A stretch of DNA of 64,000 bases. Origin: Pohlia nutans. Lineage: Eukaryota > Streptophyta > Bryopsida > Bryales > Mniaceae. Positions 47,381 through 60,083 of the stretch are shown piece by piece; positions within the stretch are counted from its first letter, which is position 1; every line of letters starts with the position of its first letter. The stretch covers positions 3,102,501 to 3,166,500 of the forward strand of contig CM040101.1 in assembly GCA_022496805.1 (NCBI GenBank), read 5' to 3'. The translations under genes and the position numbers were made by a program. The notes below the pieces were generated by a model. The model ran no database searches, had not been told where the DNA came from, and saw only the letters and a program-made list of their open reading frames with translations.

Positions 47381-47919
47381 CCATTTAACGTCCCGATTCA
47401 ACATTGTTTTCAAAGATTCGTTATAAAATAGTTGATGAAAAACAAAAATGGAGTTGATGTACAAAGCAAAGTTGTAAATGTCAATGTGATGCTAACATCT
47501 GTACGGTTGGATTCATCATATTTATTGTTAATATTTTTTAATTAATTTTGCAAGGTTTTCTCTTGAAATTCAATTTAAAATCCAAAAGTAACACAAAAAA
47601 ATTAAAAAAATTGTAATGAAATTGGAATAACATGCACTAAAAGATGGTATGGTTTCCATTATTTGATTCTACTTATTATGGAAAATCATGTTTAAGGTCT
47701 CACTTTTTGAACTAAGATTGAAACTTGACATAAATCACTTTTGTAATTTTTCAAAAATTCACATTATCTTATTTTGAAAATCCATACCGTACAAATGGTA
47801 TTCAACTAGCACAAGAATCAACAGAATTTTGGATGGATGAAAAACATCACCGTATGTGGTGAAGGGACGCGTTAAAAATCATCCAGCATCCAAAATATGG
47901 ACGCTGGCGCGTCAAAGGG
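47381..47919. mobile_element. TTAA-flanked MITE (piggyBac-like), family C, diverged
   Basis: TTAA at 47377-47380 is followed by CCATTTAACGTCC. The right end, reverse-complemented, reads CCCTTTGACGCGCCAGCGTCC, with TTAA at 47920-47923. Length 539 bp. A similar isolated end, TTAATCCTTTAACACGCCAG, occurs near 51997. Terminal match is only partial, so confidence is lower than for families A and B. Confidence 0.55.
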
Positions 47920-47923
47920 TTAA

Positions 47924-48334
47924 ACTCTCTAATATCGCAGTCTAGTAGTCTAGTGCATTTATCTGAGTACATTTGCTAGTGTACAAACATGTGATTCCAA
48001 GACAATTCTGAACTTATGTGCAGTGTGATATTAAAAAGCTTTATGTGAGTGGTTTGTATATGAACATTAAGAACTAGTTATTATCACACTCTCTAAACTC
48101 TAATATCATGTTCTAATATGAATAGAGAATATTCGCTATTGTATAGACATGTGATTGGACAGTTATGAACTCATGTGCATTAGTTGGCACATGTGTGATA
48201 TAAAATAGATTTTGTTCCGTCGACGAGAGTATCTCGGAGAGGGTTTTAATCCAAAAAAATAACAAGAGAAAACAGTTGGTGTTGGCGTTTGTTTTTCTAT
48301 TTTTCCTCCATTCTTTTCTTTCCATTTTTAGCTC
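47924..48334. other. Intergenic, locally repeated
   Basis: It repeats words seen upstream at 47210-47290 (TCTCTAATATC, GTGATTGGACAGTT, ACATGTGATT), which suggests diverged tandem copies of a roughly 250-bp sequence. No gene. Confidence 0.4.
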
Positions 48335-48899
48335 TTCTTGTGTAGCCGCGGATTCGATATTCGTACCAAGGTTTTTTTTTCCTTCCTTGTTAAATTTTAG
48401 CTTGCCATTTGTACCACTGAACTCTACTAAAAAAAAAAGAAAAAGAAAAAAGAAATAAAAAACCACGTTGGATATAGCCACCGGCTGAACTCTAAACGGA
48501 GGCGAAGAAAGAAATAAAAAATAAATAAAATGATTTTCTCAGTTGTTGGGTGCGCGGTCGCGCATCCTATCCCTTCCCTATCCCTTCCTTCTTCCTCTCC
48601 CATCCCTCTCCCTCTCCCTTCCTTCTCCCTCTCCCTTTTCCTTCCCTCTCCCTCTCCCTTCCCTTTCCCTCTCCCTCTCCTCTCCCTCTCAACTCCCTCC
48701 CTTCTCTTTCTATAAAAAAGAAGAAAAAAAGAAAAGAAAACAAAGAAGAAGAAGAAAAAAAAATAGTCCAGATGGATATAGCCACCAGCTGTACTTTAAA
48801 CAAAGGGCAAAAAATAAAAATAAAAATAAATTCTATTCTCGGCCGTTGGGTGCGTGGCCGTGCATCTTATCCCTTTCTTCTCCCTCTCCCTCTCCTCTC

Positions 48900-48987
<88 letters not shown>

Positions 48988-49735
48988 AGGAAAGGAAAAG
49001 TCTCCTCACTTGTATATGGGAGAGAGAAGGGAAAGGGAAAGGAGAAGGAAATGGAAGGAGAGGGAGAGGGAAGGAAGATGCGCAGCTGTGCACCCAACGG
49101 CCGAGAATAGCAAAAAAAACAAAAACAAAAAAAAACGATTTTATTTTTTATTTTTTATTTTTTATTTTTTATTTATTTTTTAATGCTATTCTTTAGGGTA
49201 CAGTTGGCGGCTATACCAACCTGGAATGTTTCTCTTTTCTTCTTCTTTTGTTTCTTTTTTCTTACATAAGGATAGGGGAAGGAGAGGAAAAGGAGAGGAG
49301 AGAGGAGGAAGAGGAGAGGGGAGGAAGAGGAGAAGGGAGGAAGAGGAGGAGAGGGGAGGAAGAGGAGAGGGGAGGAAGAGGAGAAGGGAGGAAGAGGAGG
49401 AGAGGGGAGGAAGAGGAGAGGGGAGGGAGAAGAGGGGGAGAGAGAAGGGAGAAGGAAAGGAGAAGGAGAAGGGATAATGTGCGCAGCCGCGCATCAAACG
49501 GCCGAGAAAAGCAAATAAATGAAAATAAAAAATAAAAAATAAAATTTCTTCACCGTTGTTTGGGTTTAGCCGGTGGCTATACTTACCCTAATTGTTATGT
49601 TTTATCTTTAAATTTTAAATTATTTTTGGTAGGGTTTATCAGTACAAATGGCAAGCTAAGCCCTAACAAAGAAGGAAAAAAGAAAAAAAAAAAAGAAAAA
49701 AAAAAAAAACCTTGGTGCGGGTGTAGGATGCGCAC
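48335..49735. repeat. 1.4-kb nested palindrome with purine/pyrimidine tracts
   Basis: Two direct units on the left, each with ATAGCCACC(G/A)GCTG, a TAAATAAAA-type run, TTGGGTGCGYGG and then CCCTCTCC-rich pyrimidine. On the right, two units are the reverse complement, with GGGAGAGG-rich purine, GCGCAGC(T/C)G, AACGGCCGAGAA and GG(C/T)GGCTATAC. The outer arms also pair: CTTGCCATTTGTAC near 48398 against GTACAAATGGCAAG near 49642, and ACCAAGGTTTTTTTT near 48364 against AAAAAAAACCTTGGT near 49703. The centre is an (AT)n-(AG)n tract at 48902-48969. All long frames here are low-complexity artefacts. It could be a foldback element or an unstable palindrome. Confidence 0.75.
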
Positions 49736-50149
49736 CTGCACAAAAAGAGTCAAAAATGGAAAAAAAAAGAATGAAGAAATAATAGTAGATAAATAAAAGA
49801 CAAGAAAAAAGATAAGAAGGAAGACTAGAAGATAAAAAACAAATAATTAGTAGAGAATAAAAAAAGACAAGAAGACAAGAGGAAGACAAGAAAGAAATCA
49901 AGATAAAAGAAAAGATAAAAGATAACATATTATAAAAGATAAAAGTAAGGATAAAAAATAAATAAATGAATTGCTTGTTTATAATGCAAGGGATTGTAGA
50001 AAGACAAAAATCGTTGTTTTTTGGAGAGGTTTTTAGACAAATGTTTTAATGCGCCCCGGGGGCCAAGTGCATGATTATATGATAAGTGCGTAAATAGAAA
50101 ATTGCATATTATTTGTGACCATGAGGTTGCAACTTTGAATTGTATTTAA
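49736..50149. other. Purine-rich low-complexity, no gene
   Basis: AAGATAAAAGA-type purine-rich sequence to about 49950. A GCGCCCCGGGGGCC word near 50050 resembles a Mutator-like MITE terminus; no partner end was found. Confidence 0.5.
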
Positions 50150-50693
50150 CCCTTCAGCTCCCAAGAGACTATTTTTTGGCCGCTACCCAGTTTTAACGGG
50201 TTGTCCGGAACAAAAAAATGTTTTTGAAAAAATAAAAATTTCTTACAATACTAAATCAAGTCTACTTTTCAATGCAATTTGAATTAAATCAATTCGATTT
50301 ACACTCCACTGGTCGGGGAGAATTTTTCATAGTGGATCACCCCAACATTGTCTTAGTGTTATAAAATTTGCTATTTGGAGAAAGTAATGATGTTCCCTAC
50401 ATCATTTCTTTTGTTTTTTTGTGAAGTTTACAATAAATAAACCAATTTTTACTAATCATGCTAAAATTTGAACTCTAAAAGTGAAAATTATAATTTATAC
50501 AAATTTTCAAAGGTTAATGCTTTTAAATTCATCAAAAAAATATCTAAAGTTTTTTTGGAAGTTTGATCGTATGGATAATTTGTAGAGATGATGCCCTACA
50601 TTTTGTCTATTGAGCCAAACTTAATGAAACATATGGAAAGCACGTATTATAACACATCTATGTGTTGTCCAATACCCCTCGGGCTTTTAGGGG
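50150..50693. mobile_element. TTAA-flanked MITE (piggyBac-like), family D
   Basis: TTAA at 50146-50149, left end CCCTTCAGCTCCCAAGAGAC; right end CCCCTCGGGCTTTTAGGGG, then TTAA at 50694-50697. Length 544 bp. Part of its interior (around 50230-50400) reappears in inverse orientation at about 62760-62960, next to another TTAA element. Confidence 0.68.
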
Positions 50694-50697
50694 TTAA

Positions 50698-53600
50698 CTC
50701 ATATTTCTACTATTCCACCTAATTCTAGTGATGACCGTAGGTTGTAGTTGGTTTAGAAAAATGGTATTGAAGACTATAGGTTCCACTTGTGGCTTTCCAA
50801 TAGTTGTAAGGTTTGTAAGTGAGCCGGCGAGCCGCGAGCTGGACAGTCAACGGTTCTAGGGATTTCTATGGTGTAACCTTTCTATGATGTACCCTAGCCT
50901 TTCACATCTTCGGATGGTCTTCCCATGATGTTCCATTCCGCCCTCAAAGACCATTATGTGAAGTAACCTAGCCGTTTACATCTTATTCAATTTTATAGCC
51001 TTTCACTTTGTTACTAGTGGTGGGGAGAGAAGCGGAGCCCTAGTTTTTAATTCTTCTTTAATAGAAATCTTGTCAAATGTGACATGTCTTTAACTACCAA
51101 ATTCCCTTGTGACTTGTATATAGTGACTCAAAATCTGAAATCTTAACCACTATGAACAAATCACAACATAATTTAGTCATTAAAGACAAGTCACATGTAA
51201 ATGACTTCTACTAGTGTATCTATAAGATGATAATGTTTAAAGAGATTCCAATCATGTTCAAGGTGAATTTGAAATTTGTAGAAAAATAAACAAATTTATG
51301 TGTTCCTCAACTTGAAAAAAACAAAGCTTTTCATATCTTGCACCTCATGAACAAGAATGGAATGTATAAAATCTTTCCTCATAAATATTGGTCTATTTTA
51401 AAAGGTTATTTAAAACATGTTAAATCATATTTGTTTAGTTCTTTGTAATTTCAAAGAAATTAAAGAAAATACTTCAAGTCTCTAACCACAAACTTGATTT
51501 TTTTTCTGCTATTTGTGGTTGAAAAGTTACTAAAAATACCTGCTTTATAAATTTAAAAAAATACTCACACAAATATTAAAAAAACCCATTATTGCAAAGA
51601 AATTGCTTGGTCAAAGTAGATCTTTAGGGGTGCAAATTAATGATTTTAGTGAAAATGGAATAGTTTGAGTCACCAAACCGAAACCTCAAATTTGTGCTTG
51701 TTCTAATATTAAAAGCTTTTGGTAGTTGAAACACATCATTTTTGTAAATATGATTGTAGAACTAATTGATTCTATTATTTCTGAAAGATAGTAATATATG
51801 TCGTGATTGATGTGGTTAGATTACCAACTATTTTTGTTTTTGTACTTTTATGTTTCATTCAATCATACTCATAGTATAGCTCTTCCAATGGCTCTTTATA
51901 TATAAATCTAAAAGTTCAAATTTCATTTTAAAAGTTAGTATATGATGTAAAAAAATGGACCCGTTGAATATTTCATTCATTCAATAAGAAAGTCATTAAT
52001 CCTTTAACACGCCAGCGTCCACTATGTGAACGACACACAGATTGAAACTCCTAGATTCTCATCTAAATTGGACATTTTTCATCCACCAAAATTTCTCTTG
52101 GTTCTTGAGCAAGTTGACTATCCTTTGTACGGTTTGGATCTTCAAAATAGGTTATTATAATTTTTAAAAAACAAACAGAATTGGTTTATGTCAAGTTTTA
52201 TTCTTAGTTCAAAAAGTGGGACCTTAAGTATGATTTTCCAAATAAGTAGAATCAAATAATGAAAACTATACCAAAATCATCTTGTAGTGCATGTTATTCC
52301 AATTCCATTAACATATTTTTATATTTTTTTGTATAACAAAACAACAACAATACATGAACGAAACTTTCAAATAATAACAACTGTGTTCAATGCCTAAAGT
52401 GTTGCAATTAGGTGTGGTTGCCTTCAAAAACATGAACATAAACTAGAACAAAGGAAAAAGTTAAATGGTTCTCACATACAAGTAATGTGTTCAAAAACAC
52501 AACCGAATGAACCAACAACATGAGTCAAATACCCAACAATATTGTCTACAAGGGGCAAAAGTTCAAGCACAAAAATGCCATCTCTCCCAATGCACTCATT
52601 GCCATTCCACCTTTTCTCTAAACATGAACTTCAAAGTCCCTTTAATTACACAGAATTGAACATAGAGGATTGCATGCACAAAAAAACTTAAAGTCTAGAC
52701 AACAACGTTTATTTAAACCAAAAAGATAGAAACAACTTAGATGCCAATTGTGCAACCCAACATGGGAGTACACCTCACAATTGTAGCAACTTCAAAATCG
52801 CAGTAGATCTTAGTGTTTCACAAACACCTAGGACCAAAACTAGATGCAAATAAAATTAAATAGTACCTGGTTACAAAGAAATAATCCAGGTTGTAAATAA
52901 ACCCACAAACCAGGTTGCAAAGAAACAATCCTGCACTATCTTGAACCTCTCAGTGACCACTCCAAACCTGCGCAGAAGACTAAATCATCAATGAGTCAAT
53001 GCTTCTACTATCTTGGTGACTATCTTGGTGACTGAACCTTCGTCATATGATATTTTTTAGGAGAGATGAACAAAAGATGAAACAAAAATCCGCTTGATCA
53101 TGGCACCACTAACAAAATAACAGACAAGAAACAAACAACACTGCCTAATCTCCTTGGCGTGAACATCATCAAGTTCGTAACTTTGAAGCTCCTCCAATGA
53201 GCCCCAAATGACCACATTGACAAGATTTCAACTTGAAGTTGAGCATCGTACAACTTTTTTTATATTTAGATCGATTGAATTCTAGATTCTTTCATGTGCA
53301 CTGTACAACTCGTGATGGGAAAATATCGATTTACTAACTGACGCTTTGAACAGAAAATCTTGTATACTATACTGAGAGTACATAGTTTTGGATTAGCATT
53401 AGATTTTAGATGCTTACGGCAGACTCGCCATGGACATCATGGCTAGATCATGACTGTGGTTCTAATTTTTGAATTCAAGCAATCCAATGCTTCTCGGCTA
53501 ATTTACCAAAAAGATGGAAACACAGCGAAATCCAGTGTATCAATAGTAGCCATTGCTCAACACTATTGTGCAATCCCCCTATTTCAAAACAAAAACGAGA

Positions 53601-55320
53601 TTTTTTGAAATATAATTTGCCATGATCTTAAAAAATAAGTTTGTTCAATAAGTGTTCCTTTTACAAGTGCATGACTATAATCTAAAATTGCATCCTTTGC
53701 ACATGGGTTAAAACCACCGCATTGAACTTCCTTTGTCCTAAACCCTAACAAGGAAGAGAAAGTGTGGTGAGAGTGAATTTACAAGCAAAGCGTTGCCAGG
53801 GGTTCAATAGATCTTGATCACCCTCGTCCATGGAGATGATGCTTCTGAAGGTGGCATTGACGAGCCTCAAGCCTGGTGGTTGTGTTGGCTGTGCAGAAAA
53901 CGAGACCATGGCATATTTTACTGCTGTGATCCAGACTCGCCCGGGAGAAGAGTCGACGCGCAACCAAGAGACGATCCAACGTAGTTGGGAGGAAAACAAG
54001 CTTGAATACTTATGCACGCCCCGTCCCCTTCTCCATCGTCTCTTGTTCGCTCTAGCAACAAAATCTACTCCCAACGCAACTAAAGCATACTCAAATTAGA
54101 CAACAAAGTTCTCAGGATCGCCCAAAATTGAAACTCAAAATGCAAGGTCGCCCAAAACTGAAATCCAAAATGCAAGATCGTCCAAAATAGAAACCCAAAA
54201 TGCAAGCTCTGATGGTAGGGTGTGTGAACTAAGAAACGGTGTTGTGAGAGGAGGCCTGTGACGCCACCACCCCGCCCTAATTCATGAACCTCATTGGTCA
54301 CCTAGAGTCAGATTTGTCACGAGGAGACTTTCAGTTCATCTATGGTTCATCCATAGCCAACAACTAAATTCAATGATTTTTAGTCAATTGAGATGATTTC
54401 TCATCTAATTCAACGACGTTCATTAGATTTCACATAAATTCTTCGTTCCTTCAAATATTACAGACCCTACTTTATTAATAAAAATAAAATACTACCTACA
54501 CTTTTCACCTACCCTATTTTAGATATAATACCGTATGGGCCATTTCATTCAAGCTATGGTATCTCCAAAATTTGTATAAATTTTTGCTCCAATGAATTAA
54601 AAATACCCTATATTTTTTCTCACGTGGTTTAATAAAATTTCGACAGTGACCTCCCCGGGAACATTTTATAACACTTCTTTGAAAACAGTGTTGAATCGGG
54701 ATGCATTCATTTAATTTGACAAAAATTCTCATGACTAATAAAAGCTTCAGATTTAATTGTGAAATCAAAGTGTACTAAAAAAATATAAATATATGGGAAG
54801 GTGAAACTTGTTTTCCACGTGCAATTTTCAATTGATATAGATGTAGTGACTGGTCTTTGAGCCTCATTTTTATAACAATGTCACAAGTATAAAGACACAA
54901 CATTTATGAACATGTATTTGTTGTAGCTGGCTATCTTACATCTGAACCATCTATTTAAAAATGAACAAGTGAAGACCTCAAAATTTCACTTTTTGTGTAG
55001 TAAAGTTATAGTTTATCCCCTAAAGGAGCAACAGTCCATTATTTGGATGATGCATAGATTTATTGATGTTTTCTCATCCGTCATACACTTTTTGCAAAGA
55101 AAGGAAAGACAACAAAATTTTATAGTAAGATAGTTTCATGCATGTGTAAGGCGTTTGTATGGTAGGGTCCACCAACTCCTCTTGGTGCAACAACTACATT
55201 CTGGTGCACATTTGTGCACTTTGAGCAATTTGTTTAAAAGGCTAACTTTCAAACCAATTTGAAAATTGTGAAACAATGATTCAATGAAAAATGAATGAAC
55301 CAACTTCTAGATTTATGTAC
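50698..55320. other. Long intergenic, no supported gene
   Basis: AT-rich with stops in all frames. A short frame pair at 53745-54099 lacks any motif and is open on both strands. A threefold ~30-bp tandem repeat is at 54115-54204. A single TTAA-type terminus lies near 51997. A Mutator-type terminus (CAGTGACCTCCCCGGG) lies near 54643, and a similar one near 58110. Confidence 0.5.
54115..54204. repeat. ~30-bp tandem repeat, three copies
   Basis: Three units of the form GATCGCCCAAAATTGAAACT, then CAAAATGCAA, with a few substitutions. On the minus strand they encode a repeated HFGFQFWA-like peptide, probably by chance. Confidence 0.85.
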
Positions 55321-56182
55321 AGTTAGTTGACATATATTTTGTTGCGCCCCTGTTTTGTATAAATTTCAGTTGCAATGTAAAGGAAATTTAAGTGGAGTTT
55401 TTTCGGGTGAATAATTTTCAATGCATTCCTTTATAAAGAGAACCATCTATGCAAAATTTCAGTTTTAGAAAATGAAAATTCTATTTTCTATACATTTAAA
55501 AAAAATTACATCGTTCTACAAAATAATTATTTAAAAAATATTCGTAAAGTTTTTTCATACTTGGATTTTGGAAATAGGTAGGTAATAAGAAAACAAACAT
55601 CTTTCATTTTGGAGAATATTGCAAAAAAGTTATGGAATTTATGCATGAACAGATCAACTAGCAATTCAAGTTTTATTACAACACTAGCACAATAACAAAA
55701 CCTCAACAAATTGCAGCACATTCAAATTAAAGCTATGTATTGAGTGGTGATAATTATGAGGTATGTCCACCCTTTACCATCGAGTATGCCCACCACTCCA
55801 TACATGGCTTTAGTTTGTATGTGATGCAATTTCTTAAGGTTTTGTTATTGTGCTAGTATTGTAGTAAAACTTGAACTCGACCTGCACAAATTTTATAATT
55901 TGGTATTCAGGAATTGATAGGCAATATAAAAGCAAACATCAAGATTCATTTTGGAGGATACTACAAAAAAGTTTAAATAATTATTTTCTAGAAAAATGTT
56001 TTTTTTAAATGCATAGAAAATAGAATTTTCATCTTTTCAAATTGAAATTTTGCATAGATGATCCTCTTTGTAAAGGAATGCATTGAAAATTATGCTTTCC
56101 AAGAAACTCCACTTAAATTTCTTTTACATGGCAACTAAAACTTGATACAAGATAGGGGTGACAAAATATATGTCAACTAACT
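55321..56182. repeat. 860-bp inverted repeat with 45-bp loop
   Basis: The left arm 55321-55747 (starting AGTTAGTTGACATATATTTT) is the imperfect reverse complement of the right arm 55793-56182 (ending AAAATATATGTCAACTAACT). The arms are about 400 bp with scattered mismatches and small indels. The inner ends pair AGCTATGTATTGAGTGG with CCACTCCATACATGGCT. RNA from either strand would fold into a long hairpin. No coding potential. Confidence 0.82.
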
Positions 56183-58223
56183 AAAAATTACATATTAATC
56201 AAAAAATAAAATTTTAGAATGTTAAAATGATTTCATGTTGAATATTTTGAGTATCAAAACCCCAGGGAGTGCACCTATACTTGATTTATGCATACACGTG
56301 TGAGAGCAACCTATTAAATGGGGGGAGGGGGGGTATTTATCTTCCTTCATTGTATATTTTCTACCTTATAAATAGCTAAATTTCTACTTGATGGTATTTT
56401 TTACCACCCTATCATTACATATAAATTATAGCTAGCATAAATTGAATCACCCTAGTTTTTTTTTAAATTAAAAAAAATTGTGAAAAAATTGCGCATACAT
56501 TACACTGCGACAACCAAGCATACGTTATGTTGCGATGATGCATACAACTAGTATGGAAGTAGCATAATTTCTACCACAACGCACAATCAACATACATTCA
56601 CAGTCAACTTTAGCATACAACCAACATACATTTCAACCAACATACAACGAGCATACAAACAATTGGTGTCTTTGGCATACATTCACCTTCAACATACACC
56701 TACATATTAATTGAAACATACACAATTAAACACACCCACTTAAACATAGCACCGTAAACACACACAATTCAACAATATTAGCATAAAGCATTACATTGTA
56801 TTTAACAAACACTCAAACAAACATGCAACTTAAACATACACCTGAATCTAATTATACATTTACATTAGCCATACATTCAACACCACCGTTAAAGTTCGAC
56901 ATTTAAATTCAGAATCAAAACATTTAGTTTCAATAGTACCTCCGCATAAGTATCACAAATGACTAAGTAATTAAGCGTATAAAGCCCTAACAATATGAAC
57001 ATGAAGTCATCCCAAAAAATTGTTGAATGTTTAGAAAGTGTCTAGAAACACCAAGCACTTACAATAGAACTAATGTACACTAGGAAAAAAAATGTAATCT
57101 ATCATATCAAGTATGCCATAAATTCGTTAAAACAAAATAGAAGTAAAGTGCCAAATTGAAAGAAGAAAAAAAAAACAAAAAATTAAAGGCCGGCATATAC
57201 GGTTGCTAAATCCTACACCCTTGCATAGAACATGTCAAGACAGAAACCTGAGCCGTCAAACTTCATTGGGTCAAGACATAGAACTTAATACAAGCAAGTC
57301 AACACCCTCTATTTCCAAAAAAAGCAAGACAACAAGAAAAACACTCCTAAACAAGTTAGGTAGAAAACAAATCGAAGGAAGAAGAGATTACTTGAAGATT
57401 GAAGCACTAAACATCAATGCGCCTCAATGCGCATTAATACACCTCCACCGTTGCGCCTTGATTGAAAAAGTCGTGCACACCCTAAATCTCCAAACGGTCG
57501 TTGCAGATCAGAGCAGGTTCCAACGCCGCTCACATCCTCAACAACACTTCCCCGAATGAAATTAAAACCTAACCAAAAAGCACAAATTTGACCAAAAAAT
57601 TTACCTAACCCTCGCAAATCCTCCAAGTAACGCAACAACTACAAAGAAAAGACTAATTCTAAGAGCAACTACGTCTGCAAACACATCATGAGAGAGAATG
57701 AGTACCCTAGCAGTGTACAAGCATGAAGGAGAATGAACCACGCATGGGGAGAATGAGCCACCTATGGACAAAATGCCCTCTCCAGCATGTGGAAGAATTC
57801 CAAACCCTCGACCCAATCCATAACTTGATTTTTCATCCACATTCATGACCGTTTTGAATTTCATCCAATTTACAACTCAAATTGCCTATTTATCATCTAT
57901 TGTCACTATTGACTCGTAAATTATGCTGAACCTATATTTAAAAAAATCTGAACTTAATTTCCTTTATGCTACTTTAGATCTAAATATTATATATAATTCC
58001 AATGTTCACATTTAAAGGACCTTATTGTAAATCTAAATAAAATATAAAAATTATGTGTTTTGAATAAAAACCACCCTACATTTTCTCACACGTGGTTTTC
58101 TACATAATCGCCAGTGCCCTCCCCTGGCTAATGGGTTAGTGAAACTCTACCAGCCTTTGTGTGATGTTTTATCATTCTTGTTATGTACATGTAAGTCTCT
58201 GACAGAACAAGCGCATGTGGCAG
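56183..58223. other. Intergenic / possible SDR 5' region
   Basis: It begins with a CCCAGGGAGTGCACC terminus (near 56266) followed by a CACGTG-type word, an unpaired Mutator-like MITE end. Around 56480-56720, CATACA words recur many times. The frame at 57203-57559 has no motif. The glycine-motif exon of the downstream SDR was not found here. Confidence 0.4.
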
Positions 58224-60083
58224 ATTACGAAGACACTGCTGACATTAGGAGATAAATTTCAAGTTTATGGTTTAGTGCAAAATCAGGAAAGGGCTGCTAA
58301 AGCTATTGGTAACTAAGCTATTTATGTTGATTGGGATATCAATTCCATAACTTCAAATTTGATTGATTCTTACCTTATTTTCCAAATAGAATGTGGGTTT
58401 AGGTTTTGCCTCGATGAGGTCAACAAGTGGCTATGGCTTATTCGTGATATTTGAATTCTGTTCTGGAGCAGCGTATGGGTCATCGAGAGTAACTTTCGTT
58501 AACCCTTAAACGTCAAAGCAAGCCCCATGGGCTTATTTATGAGAGAATAATGAAGAAAAAAGTGGATTTTCTCAACCAAATCAAGCGAGGATTGGTGTGT
58601 TGAAAAGCTATTGAAAAAGCAATCTAGATTCCAAATTTGCGCCTCATTTGGGAGATTGTGGAATCATTGACAAGCAATTAAATTTATCAAAATGAACAAG
58701 AGTTGAGGTTGGGGCAGCTGAGGTCGTTTCTTGAAAAGTGCCGCAGTGCTACAGTGCTGGCCAGCAGAGTCGTTTTTCATTTTTTTCGCTTTTTAAAAAA
58801 AATAAAATCATTTTCCTCCGAAAATTTAGATGCCTTCCGGGCTGCCCCGCCTAGGCCCTCTTGACGTTTAAGGGTTAAAGGAGATGTCACGAAGCCAGAG
58901 ACTCTAATGCCAGCCTGCCAGGGAATGGATACAATGGTGTGCACCATAGGCGCTAGAGCAGGATGGCGCTAGAGCAAGACCAACGACACTCCAGAATGTG
59001 TGGATTACTAAGGCGTGAAGAACTTGGCCGAAGCAGCTGCTTTTGTTGGGGTACATTCCTTTGGAAGCTCTGGTGGTTATTAAATGCATGGGTTGTGGTT
59101 ATTGAAAGTACACTTGTTTTTCTCTGAGGTGGAATCGCATCTGTCGTGGATTCATATTTTATGTTGGTAAAGGATTTGGTTTAGACTTTTTTGAATCTCT
59201 CTAATTATTGGTCTTCCTTTTTATTAATAGGTCCCAAAATTTGTGCTGGTGTCTGCTGTGGCCGTGACAAGGACCTGTGATACGATTTCTTGCCTACTGA
59301 ACACATTGTATGGGCGTGCACTTCGATGGAAACACAAGGTGAAGTTTCAGTGAGACATCCAGGTTTCATGTCTTAAAAGTGGTGATGGGTATGTATTATG
59401 CATGTTAATCTTAGTAGACGTGGTTGCATCTTCTCTAACGTGTAACATATACCTTTCTACATGTCTTATCATAGGGAGAAGCAACAGTAAGGAGAGCGTA
59501 CAGGCACGAAGATTTAGCGTACTATATTATCAGGCCTGGAAGACTGGATAATATCCTAGGTGGCATTCTTGGCCTTACAGTTGAACAAGGTAATTGGTCA
59601 ATATCTCGGGCAAATTATTTTTAGTGAACATTCAATCGTAGTCTGTGCATGAGCTTTGAGCTCTTACTTGTAAGCTCTTCTGTTGTTTAAGCTTGCTGCG
59701 CAGTTGCTTCCATCAAGAGCTGATTGAAGTGGTTGCAGGATGGGTTGGATGGGTCTTGCATAGTACTTTTGTATGGATGTCAAGTTGATATCTTCAGCAT
59801 GAGACTGTGCCCCTCACTCTTTTGCAATGCAACCATTGACTGTTACATTCAATGTTGTTCAGATCATCAAGGGAATGGGTCAATCAATCGGATTGATGTC
59901 GCAGCTATCGCAGTGGTTTGTGTTGAGGGTCACTGCACACCAAATGTCACCTTCGAAGTTTTCAATAACAGAAACAAATATGCACCTTCGGAGGATCTAA
60001 TCAAGCTATACTGTAGCTTAGATTCGGATGAGCCTGTGTTTGAAGATTCAGAGATTACTGGCACTCCAGGCTTTTTACCTTGA
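58224..60083 (+). pseudogene. Atypical SDR (NAD(P)-binding), disrupted
   Basis: Exons join in phase: 58224-58308, 58472-59050 (split by the TTAA element), 59231-59338, 59475-59589 and 59863-60083, ending in TGA. The pieces follow plastid-type atypical short-chain dehydrogenases: TKTLLTLGDKFQVYGLVQ, VTFVKGDVTKPETL, MDTMVCTIGA, GVKNLAEAA, KFVLVSAVAVTR, LYGRALRWKHK, YYIIRPGRLD, RIDVAAIAVVCV and NVTFEVFN. Such proteins bind NAD(P)H; many act in chloroplast assembly or redox sensing. The first beta strand with GxxGxxG was not found. Two in-frame stops interrupt exon 2: TAG 58970-58972, after a local GGCGCTAGAGCA duplication, and TAA 59009-59011, in a position reading DY-stop-GVKN. With the inserted element this copy cannot encode a full SDR as read. 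Confidence 0.8.
58503..58874. mobile_element. TTAA-flanked MITE (piggyBac-like) inside SDR exon
   Basis: A 372-bp element between TTAA at 58499-58502 and TTAA at 58875-58878. The terminal repeats CCCTTAAACGTCAA are perfect over 14 bp. Before and after it the exon reads VTFV and KGDVTK in one frame if the element and one TTAA are ignored. This gives a pre-insertion target and supports TTAA as a true target-site duplication. The interior has a CCCCATGGGC word and TTTTCCTCCGAAAATTT; no ORF. Confidence 0.85.

Noticed and set aside
48530..49928. Many 60-190-codon frames on both strands
   Set aside because: All lie in (CCCTCT)n, (AG)n, (AT)n or A-rich tracts and encode Ser/Pro/Leu or Glu/Arg/Lys runs; low-complexity artefacts.
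57203..57559. 118-codon plus-strand frame
   Set aside because: No motif, a competing minus-strand frame, and Ser/Lys/Thr-rich composition typical of AT-rich chance frames.
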